A stretch of 64,000 nucleotides of DNA, from assembly GCF_000002425.4 (NCBI RefSeq), contig NC_037253.1, positions 5,118,178-5,182,177 on the forward strand, read 5' to 3'. How positions within the stretch are numbered: position 1 is the stretch's first letter; the number at the start of each line of letters is the position of its first letter. The translations under genes were made by a program, and so were the position numbers. The DNA is from Physcomitrium patens (taxonomy: Eukaryota > Streptophyta > Bryopsida > Funariales > Funariaceae). Below are positions 34,733 through 47,844 of this stretch, in pieces. Below the pieces are notes generated by a model, which saw only the letters and a program-made list of their open reading frames with translations, was not told where the DNA came from and did not search any database.

Positions 34733-36083
34733 GTAAGTGACAATGGCTATGGAGGTGCTTTATCCTCTCATCTCTTTTGGATCAATGTTGCAGTTTTGTG
34801 AATATGCCGAACAGTTGTGCAAGTAATGGCTACATGCAACATATTACATGGAAGACACGTAAATAGCATATGCAGTGTGTGCCCATATCCAGTGCAGTTG
34901 ACAGAAGCACATGGCCACATTAACTGCCTCAACCTGCTCATCACGTACATGACTGAAATAGGAAGTGTAATAACCTTTCGTTTGCCTCATTTGCAAGCGA
35001 ACAAGTAAATGTAAACAAGAACATACAGAAATTAGTCATATCTCGACTACTTCAAACAAGAGCACCCAACTTTAACCTAGCGTCTGGACTTGTCCATAAA
35101 TTATTACTAAAAGCAACTATCACCCTGGTCTCAAGAACTTCCGCTTGAATTTCCCAATCCGCATTCACTGCGACTAGGAGAATCGCAGCCTGGAGTCGAA
35201 ACCATAAATCTCATGATCTGCGTGTTTCTTAAAAAAATATCTACCATGCAAACAGTCTCACTCATAATTTGTAACTGAGTGGTATGTCTCATATCTACTA
35301 GGTTACACAATCTTGGCTCACTGAGGAAATTTCAGATCACGAAAACGATTTCAGTAGTGAAAAATTGTATAGTTTGATCACCCAAAATTTGAATCCTTCA
35401 CTTGCAACCACACTGAATCACTATGACTGTAATCAAATTTAGTACCAGGTCCAGGATCCAAAAAGCGGGAGATGATCAAACCATACAATTTTTCACTACT
35501 TGCCTAAAGAGATGGGTTAGTAAAATTAATTGGGATGATTGCCAGAAGTCTAGAACCACATCATTATCCCTGAGATGATTCGCCAAATTAGATTTGATAC
35601 CCTCCGATGTCCAGACAAATATGCTCACCGATGTACTTCTACGGGTTTCATGCATTTTTCTTCAGGCGGAAGCCTCGAGCAGAATGATAGTTGCAGGTAC
35701 TCAGAAAGTGATCAAGGAACATCACAGATTTTGCCTCATGTTAGGTGAGGTCTCTATTGAATTTGATACAGCTCAAGAAAACAAATGGTTGCACACGCAA
35801 CATATCCAACAAATCAATTGCGTTGTATCTCAGACGTAATGGCTCATTGGGAAATGGCTACTAAAAAATGCTTCAAGGCCCGCACAAGGATCTAAGTGTA
35901 TAGCCTTCAAATTTCAATCGACTATCGGTTAATTCTCCCCTTGGCCTATGATTTAAGGACCAGCAGGACATAAAGTGGCGTTAAGGTGAATTTTACTCAC
36001 TTCGCTGCTACAGAACTTTCACTGCACTCAAGCGAAGCATTGAGGAGTTTCAGAGATAATCTGATACCAGCAGACAAATCAAT
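34733..36083. other. Downstream flank of the flippase gene
   Basis: No supported coding region. The stretch next to 36084 probably contains the 3' untranslated region of the minus-strand flippase. An inverted repeat at 35353-35500 is listed separately. Confidence 0.5.
35353..35500. repeat. 28-bp inverted repeat (hairpin-forming), 92-bp loop
   Basis: Arm 1 (35353-35380, starting AGTAGTGAAAAATTG) is complementary to arm 2 (35473-35500, ending CAATTTTTCACTACT) at 27 of 28 positions. The exception (35371) would be a G-U pair in a minus-strand transcript and an A-C mismatch in a plus-strand one. It lies 584 bp downstream of the flippase stop codon, on the sense side of that gene's likely transcript. 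Confidence 0.8.
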
Positions 36084-39000
36084 TCAGACAGCGGTTGGCG
36101 GAGGGGGTTGTATCAAGCTTGAACTAGACTGATGAACGTCATTAAGCTCCAAGTCTGTCACTTGTTGACCACTAGGAAGTAGAATCTCGGCCTCCCTTGC
36201 AATGTGAAGATCAGATGGCCAGAACCATTGCTTCAATAACTTCACACAAAATCGTGGCAACAGCGCTAATATAACAGTTAATAGCAGAGTAAACCAGAAC
36301 CTAACAGACCCACTCATATGAAATACAACCCTGCACACAAAAAAGAGAACACATAAAAAGCAAATTGAGTCCAGTAAGAACCACATCTAAACATTCTGCA
36401 AGCCTGACACTGCAAGTTAACAGATCCTAGAAGAAAACTATACCACAAAGGAGAGTATTAAGGGTCATCGTATGCAAATGACTAAAGCCAAGCCTAAGCC
36501 AAGGAATAGTTGACCAGATTATACCTAAAATTATGTTATCTCACAGGTAACATCATACCTTTTGCACTTTTATCCCAGGATTACGTGCAGTACATAAGAG
36601 CACAAAATACGAAATTCAACAAACCAATAAACATACCAGTGATTAGGGAGAAGGTCCGGGACAGATAATAAGGCATCCATGACTAGTTGGCATATATATG
36701 TCACAAGAGTAGAAGCCCAAATCGCGACATGTTCGATCCATGTCCATCGCTTGATGTCCATCGCCAGATGTGTATTTACCAAGATGACAACTGCCATGCA
36801 CCACACTAAGCCCAAACCATACAAGTCTACATCCGTTACCTTATAGATAAAGTAAGGGACATAAAAGAGTACTAAACTCTGCCAAAGAGTGTCCAACATG
36901 GTAATCCAGAAAAGACGCTGGTTGTAAGCTTCTTCTCGCTGGCCAGACCCATATAACGGTGGATAAACGTACAGTGTCTTCTGATTCACATCCATGTCTA
37001 GTATGCCTACTACTATTGTCGGAACGGAGGTGTAAATAAGGGAAAAGAACACTAAATTCCAATCAGTGAGAGCTGACTGTGCTGAATAAGCTGCATAAAA
37101 TATGAACCTGGTTAAGCACAACATAATGCTTGAAGTTAGACGAGTATTTCGCATGTTCACAAACAGTATCACATCAACATACCTTTAATAGATCTAAAAA
37201 TTCAAAAACAAAAGTCCACTTGGAAAACTAGTTGATAGCGGATGTGAACTTGGCATTCAAAAACAACATTCAACCAAATAAAAGCAAATTCAAGAAGCAA
37301 TAAATTTACCAGAAAAGCATCATTACAAAAACAGCATTGCGATAAAAGTTGTAGAGAACCATGTAGCCCAAACGCTCATAGTTCCAGTGACCATGCACGA
37401 GGAGCAATTTCTTGAGGAACCGAAATTGACCAATTGCGAAATCAGAGGCCATGACAGCCTGCCTCCCTTCCTGCCCACTGATGCCCACTCCGACGTCGGC
37501 CATTTGTATCATCGAGACGTCGTTTGCACCTGCGATAAAGAAACGACACATTAAATGATCTACACTACCAGAACGTACTTGATGCCAGTAGCTGCTGCTA
37601 TCACCTTCTAAGACAGATTCAACACTTATGTGAATAAAAAACTTCGGTTGAGAAATTCTCCTATGATGTAACTATAACTCATACAGTTATGTTTTTCCAA
37701 AAACAGTATATCAACAAGTGAGGATAATGCAAGACACACCATCACCGACTGCCAAAGTCATCTTCCCAGCTTTCCGTTTGACGAGGGAAACAATGCCAGC
37801 CTTCTGTAAAGGAGCAACTCGACAGCAGATCACCACTTTGCAAGCCGTTGCAAGTTCATAAAGCTGTTCCAACAAACAAGGAACATTGAAGTATAAAAAA
37901 AATGTTCGAAGCCAACTTTATGAGGTCAACCCTCAATTAGATCCATTTAGGTAATTGACAAGAAAACCCATATGCATAGGCAAAAGACAATTTAAATTCC
38001 TACAATTATAGGCGCAAGATTCAACATTGGTATGGGATTTAGCATCTCTTTGATTTGCGCACAAAAGATTGGTAGCACTTACATCTTTTTCCAATGCAGA
38101 CGTTAAGGCATGTACCAAACTGTTCCCATCAATAATGAGGGCTAGAGGTTGGTTGAACCTGCTATTACTATCTGCTGATTCTCCAGTCACTTCATCATGT
38201 CCACTATTAGCAGCATCTATACCATTTTGACGTTTCCATGAAAACAACTTTTTTTCTGGTGGTGGTTTTATGACATACTTCGCCTTTGCACCTAAAATCT
38301 TAGAGCGACAACCTTCAAATGTGCTTTCATTAATGATGATTTGCTGCATATCCCGAGTAAGAAGCAGACACGAGAATCCTATGGAGATGGCTGTCTCTTG
38401 CTTATCACCAGTCAAAACCCATAATTTGATACCTGCCTCCCTAAGTAATTGAATGGTTTCAGGAACCCCACCCTAGAAGAATGAAATCAAGAACGTGAAG
38501 TTAGACTTAGTCGATCCTACAAGTCGGACTGAAAGAGGTAAGGTCGTAGCAATATACATCATTCAGCAGAATACCTACCGCTGCTTCATACATCCTCGAT
38601 CATGAATGAGAAGTTTTCATACAACGTGAAAAAAAAGATATCCAACAAAACCTCAAATGGCCAAGGGGACCATCAAAATATGCATCTGAGCATCTGCTCA
38701 AACTGAGACTACAGAAATCCGACTAGTTATTAAGAGTAGTCTATAGATAACAAATATGATTTATCATCTACATCAGAAGCAGAAGCATACCTGAAGTTGG
38801 TCCTCAATTCCAGTGGCACCTAAAAGACTAAGATTGCACTCCACCAGTTCTGCGGCATTGCGCATCAAGCCAACCCTATCATGCAAAGCACTACTTGCTT
38901 TCACGTAGTGAAAATGCCAATCCTCAACCTGAAGCCACCCGAAAAATAGGATTACGATAAATTATAATTGTTGAGATCAGGGAAAATAGGAACAGAAATC

Positions 39001-41634
39001 CTAAATCCTATCAGCGTATCCATGAAGGGTGAGCAGAAAGACGATACTTCATGTGACTCAAAGCACCTCATATTGATGTCAATTGTTAAGATTCAAATAT
39101 CATTCACATAAAGTTCTGATAGTCCACCTCTGCCATGTTCTCCTGAATCTCGCTGTATGCATAGCTTATGCTTACACTTTGTCAACATGGAATTCACATA
39201 TAACTGGCTGATATGGTTTTACCTCTTTCCGAGTAAGCACCTTTGATGCTACTACAAGTGTCCGCAAACCTTTACGGGCATAATTATCCAGATGTTTCAA
39301 AGTTGCACTCATCACCCCATCAGAAGGCTGTAACTCATCCACTGACTCACTTCCTCCAATTGAGTACTCATCCCCACCTTCGCCAACGATACTCAAGAGG
39401 GAGGAATCAGCGCCTTTCATTAAGAGTTTGATGACTTTATCGGGACCCTCCACTACAACTGACATGCGCTTCCTCACGCTATCAAATTCGTGAATCCCCA
39501 ATACTTCATACCTGCTTGCATGAGGAAGGATTTACTAAGGAAGTAACACCCGTATTATTTGTTTCTATCTAGATGTTAAGATCATATACGATATGATGAA
39601 AACCAAGAGTATAAAATAATTTAACAGATCAAGAAAACTAAAAAAAGGAAAGAGAAGAAGAGAAGGAATGAAAAGAAAAGAAAAATACAAAAATTAATAA
39701 CGTATAATTCGGCGCAATACAAGTCAAATCTTCACTTACCTCCGCCGATCTCCACAGACGTCTATGACGATGCTTGCAGAAGTCCTCTCAAGAAGGGTGA
39801 ATCCGTAAGCTGCAGCAGCTGCTACAAGAGCTTGCTCGTCTGGAGACTCTCCTTGATACTCTATAAATCCTAAACTATCTCCATTACCATTAACTGCCTC
39901 CATTTCCAACTGACCCGAAGCAGATTTCTTCACCCATGTTGGAACAATCGTATTGCATGCGGCCAAAACAAGAAAATATTCCCATACTAAATGTCGAGCA
40001 GGTGCGGGTTCTGGACTATCCAATATACGACGCAATTCCGAGTCAACTTTGATGCTTTTCCCGATCTCAGTGTCCGCAGGGCTAATTGAACCGTCAGCTT
40101 TAACTGGCACTGTATCAACAGTAATCTTCGCGTAGCTATAATCTACACCGCCAATGCTTGCTGAGTCAAATTGCATCTTGTTCTCCGTTAATGTACCCGT
40201 TTTGTCAGAAAAGAGATACTTTACCTGACCTAAATCTTCGTTGATATTCAATGCCCGGCACTGGAATCTTGTATTTGAACTTTCATGGTACATCTCTCTG
40301 TCTCGTGTCATAAAATACGATTGTCCAAGTCGTACTAACTCCATTGAAATATACAAAGATAAGGGAATCATGATTTGAAACCTGATAATGCAACTCAAGA
40401 AACCAATAGCTCCCTCGCCCCACTCGCCGTAAAATCTGTAATTCTCTCCTGTCAGATCTTGTTTTTTATAATAAGGGAGGACTGATAATATATCAGAATT
40501 GGAGTTTACCCAAAGACCCATTCCCAATCCACCTATGAAGCAAATAATGATCAAAAAAACTGCAAGCCAACCCGTTTCTCTGTTCATATAATGTTCCAGT
40601 CTACTCCGTTTTGACTGAGCTCCAGCGCTATTTAGCATGGCCTTTGTCTCTCTACCCGCATAAACAACAACCCCAAGTACCCAGACAGTATTCTTCAGCT
40701 CACAACCCCGTAGGATGATGTTGTTAGCCGCCAGCGGTACCATAACTCCCGATCCCAAATCCATGCGACCTTGGAACTCGTAAATATTCCTATTTGGAGT
40801 CTCACATACAATAGTACCCTTCAAAGGTCTTTGCTCGGGATGCTCAACAGTGAACTCCTTCCTCGCATACCTGCTCTTCAAGTTTGACTCCCCATCAAGG
40901 TTCAGAGTTTCGACATAACAAACTCCAGATGGATCACTTGAAGCAAGCAAGACTATGTCGCAGGGAACAGTCTCGTTGGCAAGGACTTTCACCACCTCTC
41001 CTACCTGAATGTTCTTCCACTTCTTATCCTGAAACTTATCGATTTGAAACACCAAAGATTTACGATTATTCTCCCTCTTATCCGACCGACGTCGGCCAAA
41101 GTCCTCATAACCATCTTTGATAGCTGTGACCACTAGCACCAGTATAAGAGGGAAAAGAGAAGCAGTTCTTCCAAAAACTGCAAGTTGTGGAATTTGATTT
41201 AGAATAACAATAAAGAGAAAGTAAATATATGCAAAGCGATGGAATTGCTCGAACAGATTCTTTGGTAGAAATGACAAAATAGTATATTTTGTGGTTCGCA
41301 CTGTGTTCCCTGCCATGTTGAAGTTTTTGTTAGTTCGATCTGGATTGTTGATATACACGACCCTCAGTGAGTCATCCTCTCTCAGACTGGGTCTTCGAGT
41401 AGAAGATAGCCTACGCGAGCCAGACAATCTTTGCGAGCCAGATAATCTTTGTGAACCAGAAGCTGTCCTCTTAGGTGCTCCATTGGAAACTTCTTCCGAA
41501 TCCCTCCTAACCATGACCGCGATTTCCCCCTGTGGTTTTCTATCTGCCTCAATCCTCTCGCCTGTTTGGGCTTCATTGCTCACAGACGGCACGTCCTGTG
41601 AACGCCCACCAGGAAAGGACTCCAACTCAGGCAT
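36084..41634 (-). CDS. P4-type ATPase, phospholipid flippase of the ALA1 type
   Basis: Eight exons: 41634-39740, 39511-39223, 38928-38791, 38472-38083, 37863-37740, 37529-37310, 37107-36637 and 36330-36084. All introns are GT-AG and the total of 3774 nt keeps frame, giving 1257 aa, about 100 more than Arabidopsis ALA1. Motifs: [12 protein letters not shown] entry segment (about 94-106), actuator loop DGES (248-251), PLSL in helix 4 where P4-ATPases have PISL (424-427), phosphorylation site DKTGT (477-481), nucleotide-binding KGAD (664-667) and hinge GDGAND (944-949). About ten membrane helices are expected and the last six are visible in exons 6-8. The N-terminal 90 residues are charged and Ser/Arg-rich, with three GS(Q/R)RLS repeats (about 60-77). 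By family, the enzyme uses ATP to move phospholipids to the cytosolic leaflet, usually with a CDC50/ALIS subunit not seen in this window. No inactivating change was seen. Confidence 0.95.
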
Positions 41635-44284
41635 AGAGGTTTCAAATACTATCCCAACGAGGTTTATGAGGGCGAATGACAGTAGATTAATAATAATCTA
41701 CATACGGCTTGCTGTCCTGACGTCCCTGTCCCTGAACACACATACCACATAGGAATCATTCGAACCTACTTCAGTCGTTCCCGCTGTTTTTTGGACGCCA
41801 ATTTAACACCCATACGTCAACAAACAGCATGTATAAATGAATGCTCGACTCCCAAATCCTTCTAGTACAAGAAATCGAAGAAAAAGAAAACACAGATTTG
41901 AATATAGTCAAGCTGACATCACTAGTTGATTTCTAACATCACGTATTCCTACCTTCGACCCACGTATGTCACTTTTTCGAAGGGACTGTCAATTTCAGCA
42001 GGCCGCATACATCCTGCACAGAACTACTTAAAGGAAGCGCATTCACAATCTCTCCAAGCAAATTGAAGTCCAATGACATAGGTTCCTCAAGATGAGGTTG
42101 GTTAAATAGCCCATACCTGAGGAAAAGACGGCTGGTTGAACATAAGACAAATTTGAATCATTCTCTCGTGTTTACAATTTGTACAGGATAGTATCCTAAA
42201 ACACCTGCATGTAGTTGAATCAAATAATCATCATTAGATTCAAGCCACTGTTAAATATCAATCCAGTAGTATATTGCAATATCTAAGCTTCCATTGCAAA
42301 CTCAAAAATCCTTGTTGACACAATTACTATCAGTGGCGAATGCTCGCTTCAGCTAAAAAAACAGGAGAAGAACTTGCGAATTACAGATTTTCATCGATAT
42401 GCTGGAGGGGAGAAGTGAGTGGCAAGCAGCTTAAGCTTGACAAAGTGTTGCTAGCGGTCGAGAAAGGGGCTCCTCCCAGCTATGCTCCTGCGTGTTGCAA
42501 CAAGGTAATGATGAAACCAAACAATCCAGGGACTAAAACTTCAATTTCTTGACCGCAATGCGCTATTCTAACGTGGATGATTCAAGTGCCGGGTAAGGAT
42601 GAAGGTAAAGACCATAATTGTTTGGAAATAAAACCCTTGTCTCTGATCGATTAAGCAATCCAAGGATACTAATGAACAAGACAATCAACGAGCAAGCTTC
42701 ATGATATCTAAAGCGAGTAGGAAATCAGAGAGAAAAATACCATTTGGTCAAAGAAGGGCATTACATTCTTTGAAGTTGGAGTAAATGTGCCCGATGACCT
42801 GGTGCTGACGTTCGACTGATCCTTAGAAATCCTTGGCACTTCGCCCGACAAACTTTCTTCAGGGGTCATTTTTGCACTTAAAATGAAAAACTACAACCTC
42901 ATTTCAGTGCTCTCGTAGGTACAAGATGTTTGTATTTGCACCAATACGGGTGGTTTATCTAAAATTTCGCGAATCCGTCATAGAAACTCATTGTAGTTGA
43001 ATTGCATCTTCGAAGCCTAAAATAAACCATTTCCAAGCCATGCAAAGAGGTTCAATGTAGCCCTACGTGCTCGTAAGTTGACTTCAACTAAAGACAAAGG
43101 TACTGATAATCTCAAACCCTAACACAAGTAGGATCGGCATGAAACAGTTTACGGTTACAGCAAACGAGCATATGCATTAGTTTTCGTAAAACCCCTCCTG
43201 TACAAAATCCGACCATCTAAAAAATACGCCATCGAGTTCACAACAAAAACACTTCTCCGCTGCGATGTTTCAGGTTTACACAACAGACTCCCGCTAATCA
43301 AAGACGTGATGCCGCCGAGTGAGTGATCCCAAAATCCATGCTACAAAATTTCTCTTCGCCTCTCAGAAACTCACATTCCCTATGTACGCTACCCAAAAAA
43401 AAAAATCGTACAGTTACAGTCAGCTTCCACAAAGAGAAAGAATCCAACCAGCTCACAACAGCCAACAAATCACGAATTATCTCAAGCGGAACAAAACCCC
43501 ACCATTAACCGCTTGACAACCTCAACAATCCGCGCAGAAAAACCGTGTAAAAAAGTACCTAAATTTCACTTGAATTCGGATCTCGGACACTTGGTCCGGA
43601 AATCGGACATAACAAAGGGGGTTGGTTTGAAGCAGTGGACAGGAGCACGAGACAGAGACTGAGGACGAGGAGACGTGATCGGCACGTATGGAGACTCCGC
43701 CACCTCATTCCAAATCTACCGTTCCGATTGTACTGCTGAGATCCATAGATGAACATCGCGGAGACACGCCTGAGAAGCTACCCCTGCAAATACCTAATTC
43801 GAATACGTCCAAATTAGAAGCTTGCTTTTGAACATCAGCGTTATCGACAAAGCGGGTCAGTGACGCCGTCCTTCAATTCCAAGTCGCATATTATGCGGTC
43901 AAACCTTCGCGACCCACATCAGCATCTCCTGCGATCATACGATCATTCCCCCAAAAGTCCGCCACGTTGACTGGACTTTGGGCGCGAGGGGGAATGGGCT
44001 CCGCAAACCTCGATTAGGGAGTCTGTGCGGAACAGTCTGCCGCACTCATATCGCTCCGCTCACACTGTGCTTTCTTGCAAACTGTTGCTCTAATCTGACC
44101 ATACTGTGCTCACATGGTTCGATCACCCTTTGTTACGTTCTAGTATAAGCGCGGTGGTCACCAGAGATACGATTCTGGCTGTATTCGAGGGACCCAGAGG
44201 GGGGTGGAATTAGGGTTGTGCCCCTGTGGTCGCGTTGATAGGCTTCTGTTGTCCGTGACTAACTCGATGTGATGATGAATACTC
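41635..44284. other. Upstream region of the flippase gene
   Basis: Moderate GC and no convincing coding frame on either strand. It probably holds the promoter and 5' untranslated exons of the flippase. A possible acceptor (TGTTCAG before GGACAGGGACG, minus strand, near 41732) and a possible donor (CAG/GTATGG near 42114) suggest at least one intron in the 5' untranslated region; this is inference. Confidence 0.4.
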
Positions 44285-45769
44285 GTGTTAGCACCATGGC
44301 GACATACGCTGACCGTGTCAGAGGAGCGTCGCACAGAGCCATATGACAGAATGCGATTGGAATCAAGAAGGGCTCGCCCGGTCGAGTCAGGGGACAGCAT
44401 CGCGGGCTTACAGGACGCTTTCTCAAGTATTTTTGCCCAACAACAGAACCCCACCGGGACGCTTTACCCCACGAAGGCCCTGCCAGGTGAAGACCTACCG
44501 GCTGGTTACTCCCCCAGCTACGCGGGTTTCTTGCTCAGAGATACTGATCGAGTCATCAAGGTAGACCAAGCGCTGGTGAAACAAGAAATGGATTTCCTCA
44601 CAAATTTGGTGGCCACCGCTTGCTTTGTAGGAGGTAAGCCTCCGAATACCCAACTCCGACATTGGTTAACCCAAGTGCAGGAAACAGTGCAGGGGTCATT
44701 GACGCTGGGCCGCAACCTTGGGAAAGGTTTACTTTTGGTTAAATCAGATACCACAAACACACTGAACAAACTTCTGCTCACAACCCCGAATAGGTCGTCA
44801 CAGGGACTTTGCATCTTCCAGAGATGGGTCCCTGGATTCGAACCTTTCTCAGAACGGGGTTGCATCATGGATGGAAAGACGACCGGCATGAAGATTCCCA
44901 TCTGGGTCACTCTAAAACAAATCCCGGACGAGTTTCGGGGAGTTGCACAACAAATTGCGGAAGGAATCGGCGAGCTACTGGGGGCGGATTCTGCAAATTC
45001 AAAGACAGAAGACCCCCGTTTTTGCCTAGCCCTCAGCTCCGTACTGGGGTGGGTGCCCTCAGTCACGGTTTACAACGAAAAAACCAAGACTAATATCACT
45101 ATTCTAATCGGCTACAACTACCTACCCCTTCGCTGTCGTTACTGCCTTGATACCAAGCACCGGATTCGTGACTGCCCTGCCCGCTTGGAGAACATGAAGC
45201 CACGAGGGCACACCACAGTATCGCATCACCATCACACGGGAGGTCGAAAGCCAACCCGAGAGAAAGAGAAACCAAACACAGCTCAGCACTCGACCCAGCC
45301 ACGCGGACCTCTGCCCGCAAGATTCAGCCAGCCGTCGAACGCGGAATTCCATATCTTTGTTTCCAAACATAAGCGTAAAGGCAGGGGGCACCCATCAATG
45401 AATTCTAGATGGAACCTGGGCCCTTCAGGAGAGCAGATGCCACACCCTGCCATCCAGCCTCCAGAAGTAACTCCTGGGACTCACGTAGTCACCTCCACAG
45501 GACCCATTCGCATCGTTCCGCCATCTCCTGATCAACTCATGCACCTAGTCGTAGTCACCACCCCCCGATCTCCAGATCCATCCTCCCCCAGCCACCATGA
45601 GTCTATACTATGGTCTCAAGCTAGCGGGTCGCAAACGTGCACCCGAGGCCGAACCCCTGACATCTCCATCGGAATAGTTGGAAGCGGAGGCTTCGATCCA
45701 TTACGGAAGTCCTTTACCAATTGTAGCGCGACAGGACTTGAACTCCTTCCCAGTGGGGTCACTTGGTGA
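44285..45769 (+). CDS. LINE ORF1 (nucleic acid-binding protein with CCHC knuckle)
   Basis: 494-codon open frame; its first in-frame ATG is at 44351. Another ATG at 44296, in a different frame, starts MATYADRVRG, the kind of N-terminus seen in LINE ORF1 proteins, and stops at 44346, so an early frameshift is likely. The central part (about residues 80-270: GYSPSYAGFLL, QEMDFLTNLVATACFVGGK, CIFQRWVPGFEPF, IPIWVTLKQIPDEF) resembles the DUF4283-type domain of plant LINE ORF1. A zinc knuckle CRYCLDTKHRIRDC (C-x2-C-x4-H-x4-C) follows at about residue 285. The C-terminus is Pro-, Ser- and His-rich. The role inferred from the family is RNA binding and particle formation. Confidence 0.75.
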   Translation: MLAPWRHTLTVSEERRTEPYDRMRLESRRARPVESGDSIAGLQDAFSSIFAQQQNPTGTLYPTKALPGEDLPAGYSPSYAGFLLRDTDRVIKVDQALVKQEMDFLTNLVATACFVGGKPPNTQLRHWLTQVQETVQGSLTLGRNLGKGLLLVKSDTTNTLNKLLLTTPNRSSQGLCIFQRWVPGFEPFSERGCIMDGKTTGMKIPIWVTLKQIPDEFRGVAQQIAEGIGELLGADSANSKTEDPRFCLALSSVLGWVPSVTVYNEKTKTNITILIGYNYLPLRCRYCLDTKHRIRDCPARLENMKPRGHTTVSHHHHTGGRKPTREKEKPNTAQHSTQPRGPLPARFSQPSNAEFHIFVSKHKRKGRGHPSMNSRWNLGPSGEQMPHPAIQPPEVTPGTHVVTSTGPIRIVPPSPDQLMHLVVVTTPRSPDPSSPSHHESILWSQASGSQTCTRGRTPDISIGIVGSGGFDPLRKSFTNCSATGLELLPSGVTW

Positions 45770-45799
45770 GGGACCTTCAGTTGACTCAAGTTTTATCCG

Positions 45800-47700
45800 T
45801 TGCACACAGACGACTCCGTGCCCAGGTTTCCCCCTTGCCACCACTTCGGGTGCATGACAATAACCAGAACATCCACGGCCCCCGTGTTCTGTATGCTCCT
45901 TTCCCCCGTGTTCAACATCTCATGGGGGGGGTACTCTAGACAGCTGGATTTCTTCGGCGATTTCCGCAGGCTCATTAAATGGTATAAGACACTTAGTCTC
46001 AAGAAAGCCAAGGAGCGCCAAGCCCGCGAAGTTGCACTCCAAATTCGTTTACAACGCGCACAGGCAGATCTTCAACAAATCCCGACGTGCCCACATACAC
46101 TGACCTTATTGGCGAACATTCAGGATGAGATAACCCGTTTTGAGTCCTGGCGCATAGACGACCAGCAAATCCCCTCGCGAGTCCGGTAGCGAGCTAAGGG
46201 CGACTCGGTCATGAAGGAATTTTACCGCGAGGTAAAACAACATGCCCCCCCAAAGTAACCTCACCGAACTGGAAAATACAGAGGGAGAGGTCTGCCGTTG
46301 TCAAAGCCAGATGGAGGAGATCTGTCCATTTTCTTCGCCGCACTGTATTCAGACCGGACACTAGACCCTGACAAGGACACCGCGCAAGATCAAATACTCA
46401 ACCAAACCCAGCACCTCTTGTCCGCGGCAATGATCGCATCTCTCCGCAAGCCTCTATCGCTGGAGGAACTAACTCAAGTCTCCATGCACATGGAACCGCA
46501 GAAGTCCCCCCGGCGGACGGCGTCGTAACCAAATTCTTCAAACACATGTGGCCGGTAATCGGCCCCGACTACCTTCGCATGATCCGAGAAGCCACCACAA
46601 GAGGAAGTTTGCCGCCAGGAGTTACTGATGGCTTGATTATCCTTCTGCACAAAGGAGGGACGCGCAGCTTTCTGAATAACTGGCGCCCCATAACCTTGCT
46701 CAACTCCACTTACAAACTCTTTGCTAAAGTCCTCCAGCTCCACTTACAACCCATTCTCATGCAGGTGGTCAGCCTCGATCAGTCCGCATTTTTACCGTTG
46801 AGATTCATTTTGGATAACATCTTCCTGACGAATGAAACCATCCACCACGCGAAAAAAACAAACCAACCGCTTGTGTTCCTTAAGGTCGACTTCTCTAAAG
46901 CCTACGACGAAGTCGACCTGGGTTTTCTTTTTGAAGCAATGGGGAGAATTGGATTTCCAATGGAGTTCATTGGGATGACGAAAATCCTCTTCCGTGACGC
47001 GGCAGCCTGCATGAGTGTAAATGGCCAGTTGACCAGTGCCTTCCACATCCGTCAAGGGGTGAGGCAGGGGTGCCCGTTGGCACCCTACCTCATCCAACTG
47101 ATCGGAGAGATTCTAAATCAGTGTATTAAAAAAGAGGCTAGCTGCAGTCGGATCAAGGGGATAAATATCCCCCGGGGCGTCCGAGCCTCAAACGCTCGCA
47201 TAGTACGCCGATGGTACTTCGTTAACTTCACATGGTGAGGCGACGGGGGTCCGGCATGCGGTAGCTACCCTGAATACTTTCAGTTCCGCTTCTGGCCTAC
47301 TAATAAACTGGGCGAAATCTGCTGCCTACTGGTGGAGCCCGAGTTCCGGACCTCGCTCTCAAGAGGGAGAGGTCTCGAAGCTGCTGGGTTCCCCCTTCAG
47401 ACTCTCCCTCCAGGCAGCCCAGGTCGACCAATTCCTCCTAGATCGTATCGAATGCAAACTCAAATATTGGGTGTCGACCAAAATTAACTCCACTGGCAGG
47501 GCCGTAGTAGTCAATGGGATATTGATTTCTGCAATGCTGTACTTTCTCGCAAATTGGGGGGGGCACCAAAGTGGGCATCCGGCGAGTCATCAGCAAGCGG
47601 CGAAATTTTCTTTGGGCCAGCTCTAACCAGCAAGCCAGAGCTCGGGTAGCATGGAAAACGTGTTGCCTCAAGAGGAATGAAGGTCTTACGTGGACGCTAA
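45800..47700 (+). pseudogene. LINE ORF2 remnant (reverse transcriptase), endonuclease mostly lost
   Basis: After ORF1 the sequence enters ORF2 beyond the usual APE-type endonuclease. Only a linker remains (45800-46189, KKAKERQAREVALQIRLQRA), with frame breaks near 46190-46540. The RT core is open from 46546 to 47238: NNWRPITLLNSTYKLF, LDQSAFLP, FLKVDFSKAYDEVD and RQGVRQGCPLAPYL. The catalytic YADD becomes YADG just after a frameshift (about 47205-47220). Downstream, KYWVSTKINSTGRAVVVNG and FLWASSNQQARARVAWKTCC represent the thumb and C-terminal part. No RNase H region was seen. Non-functional. Confidence 0.85.
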
Positions 47701-47844
47701 GTCGTCCAGCAAGATCTAGGTAATGGGTAGTTGTTAGTCATAGGTAAGGTAGTCACATTTCTCCCGTACCCTCTGTAGTAATTGATACGAGGGGCTTGTA
47801 TTTTACTATCTTTGTTTGCAATTGAACAAAGTTCGATTTGTGCA

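Noticed and set aside
34817-35839. Short plus-strand frames of 63 and 81 codons downstream of the kinase pseudogene
   Set aside because: No motif, splice context or coding bias; they lie in the probable 3' flank of the flippase.
44518-45391. Long minus-strand frames of 182 and 89 codons opposite LINE ORF1
   Set aside because: Antisense to a well-supported ORF1 with conserved motifs; no motifs of their own.
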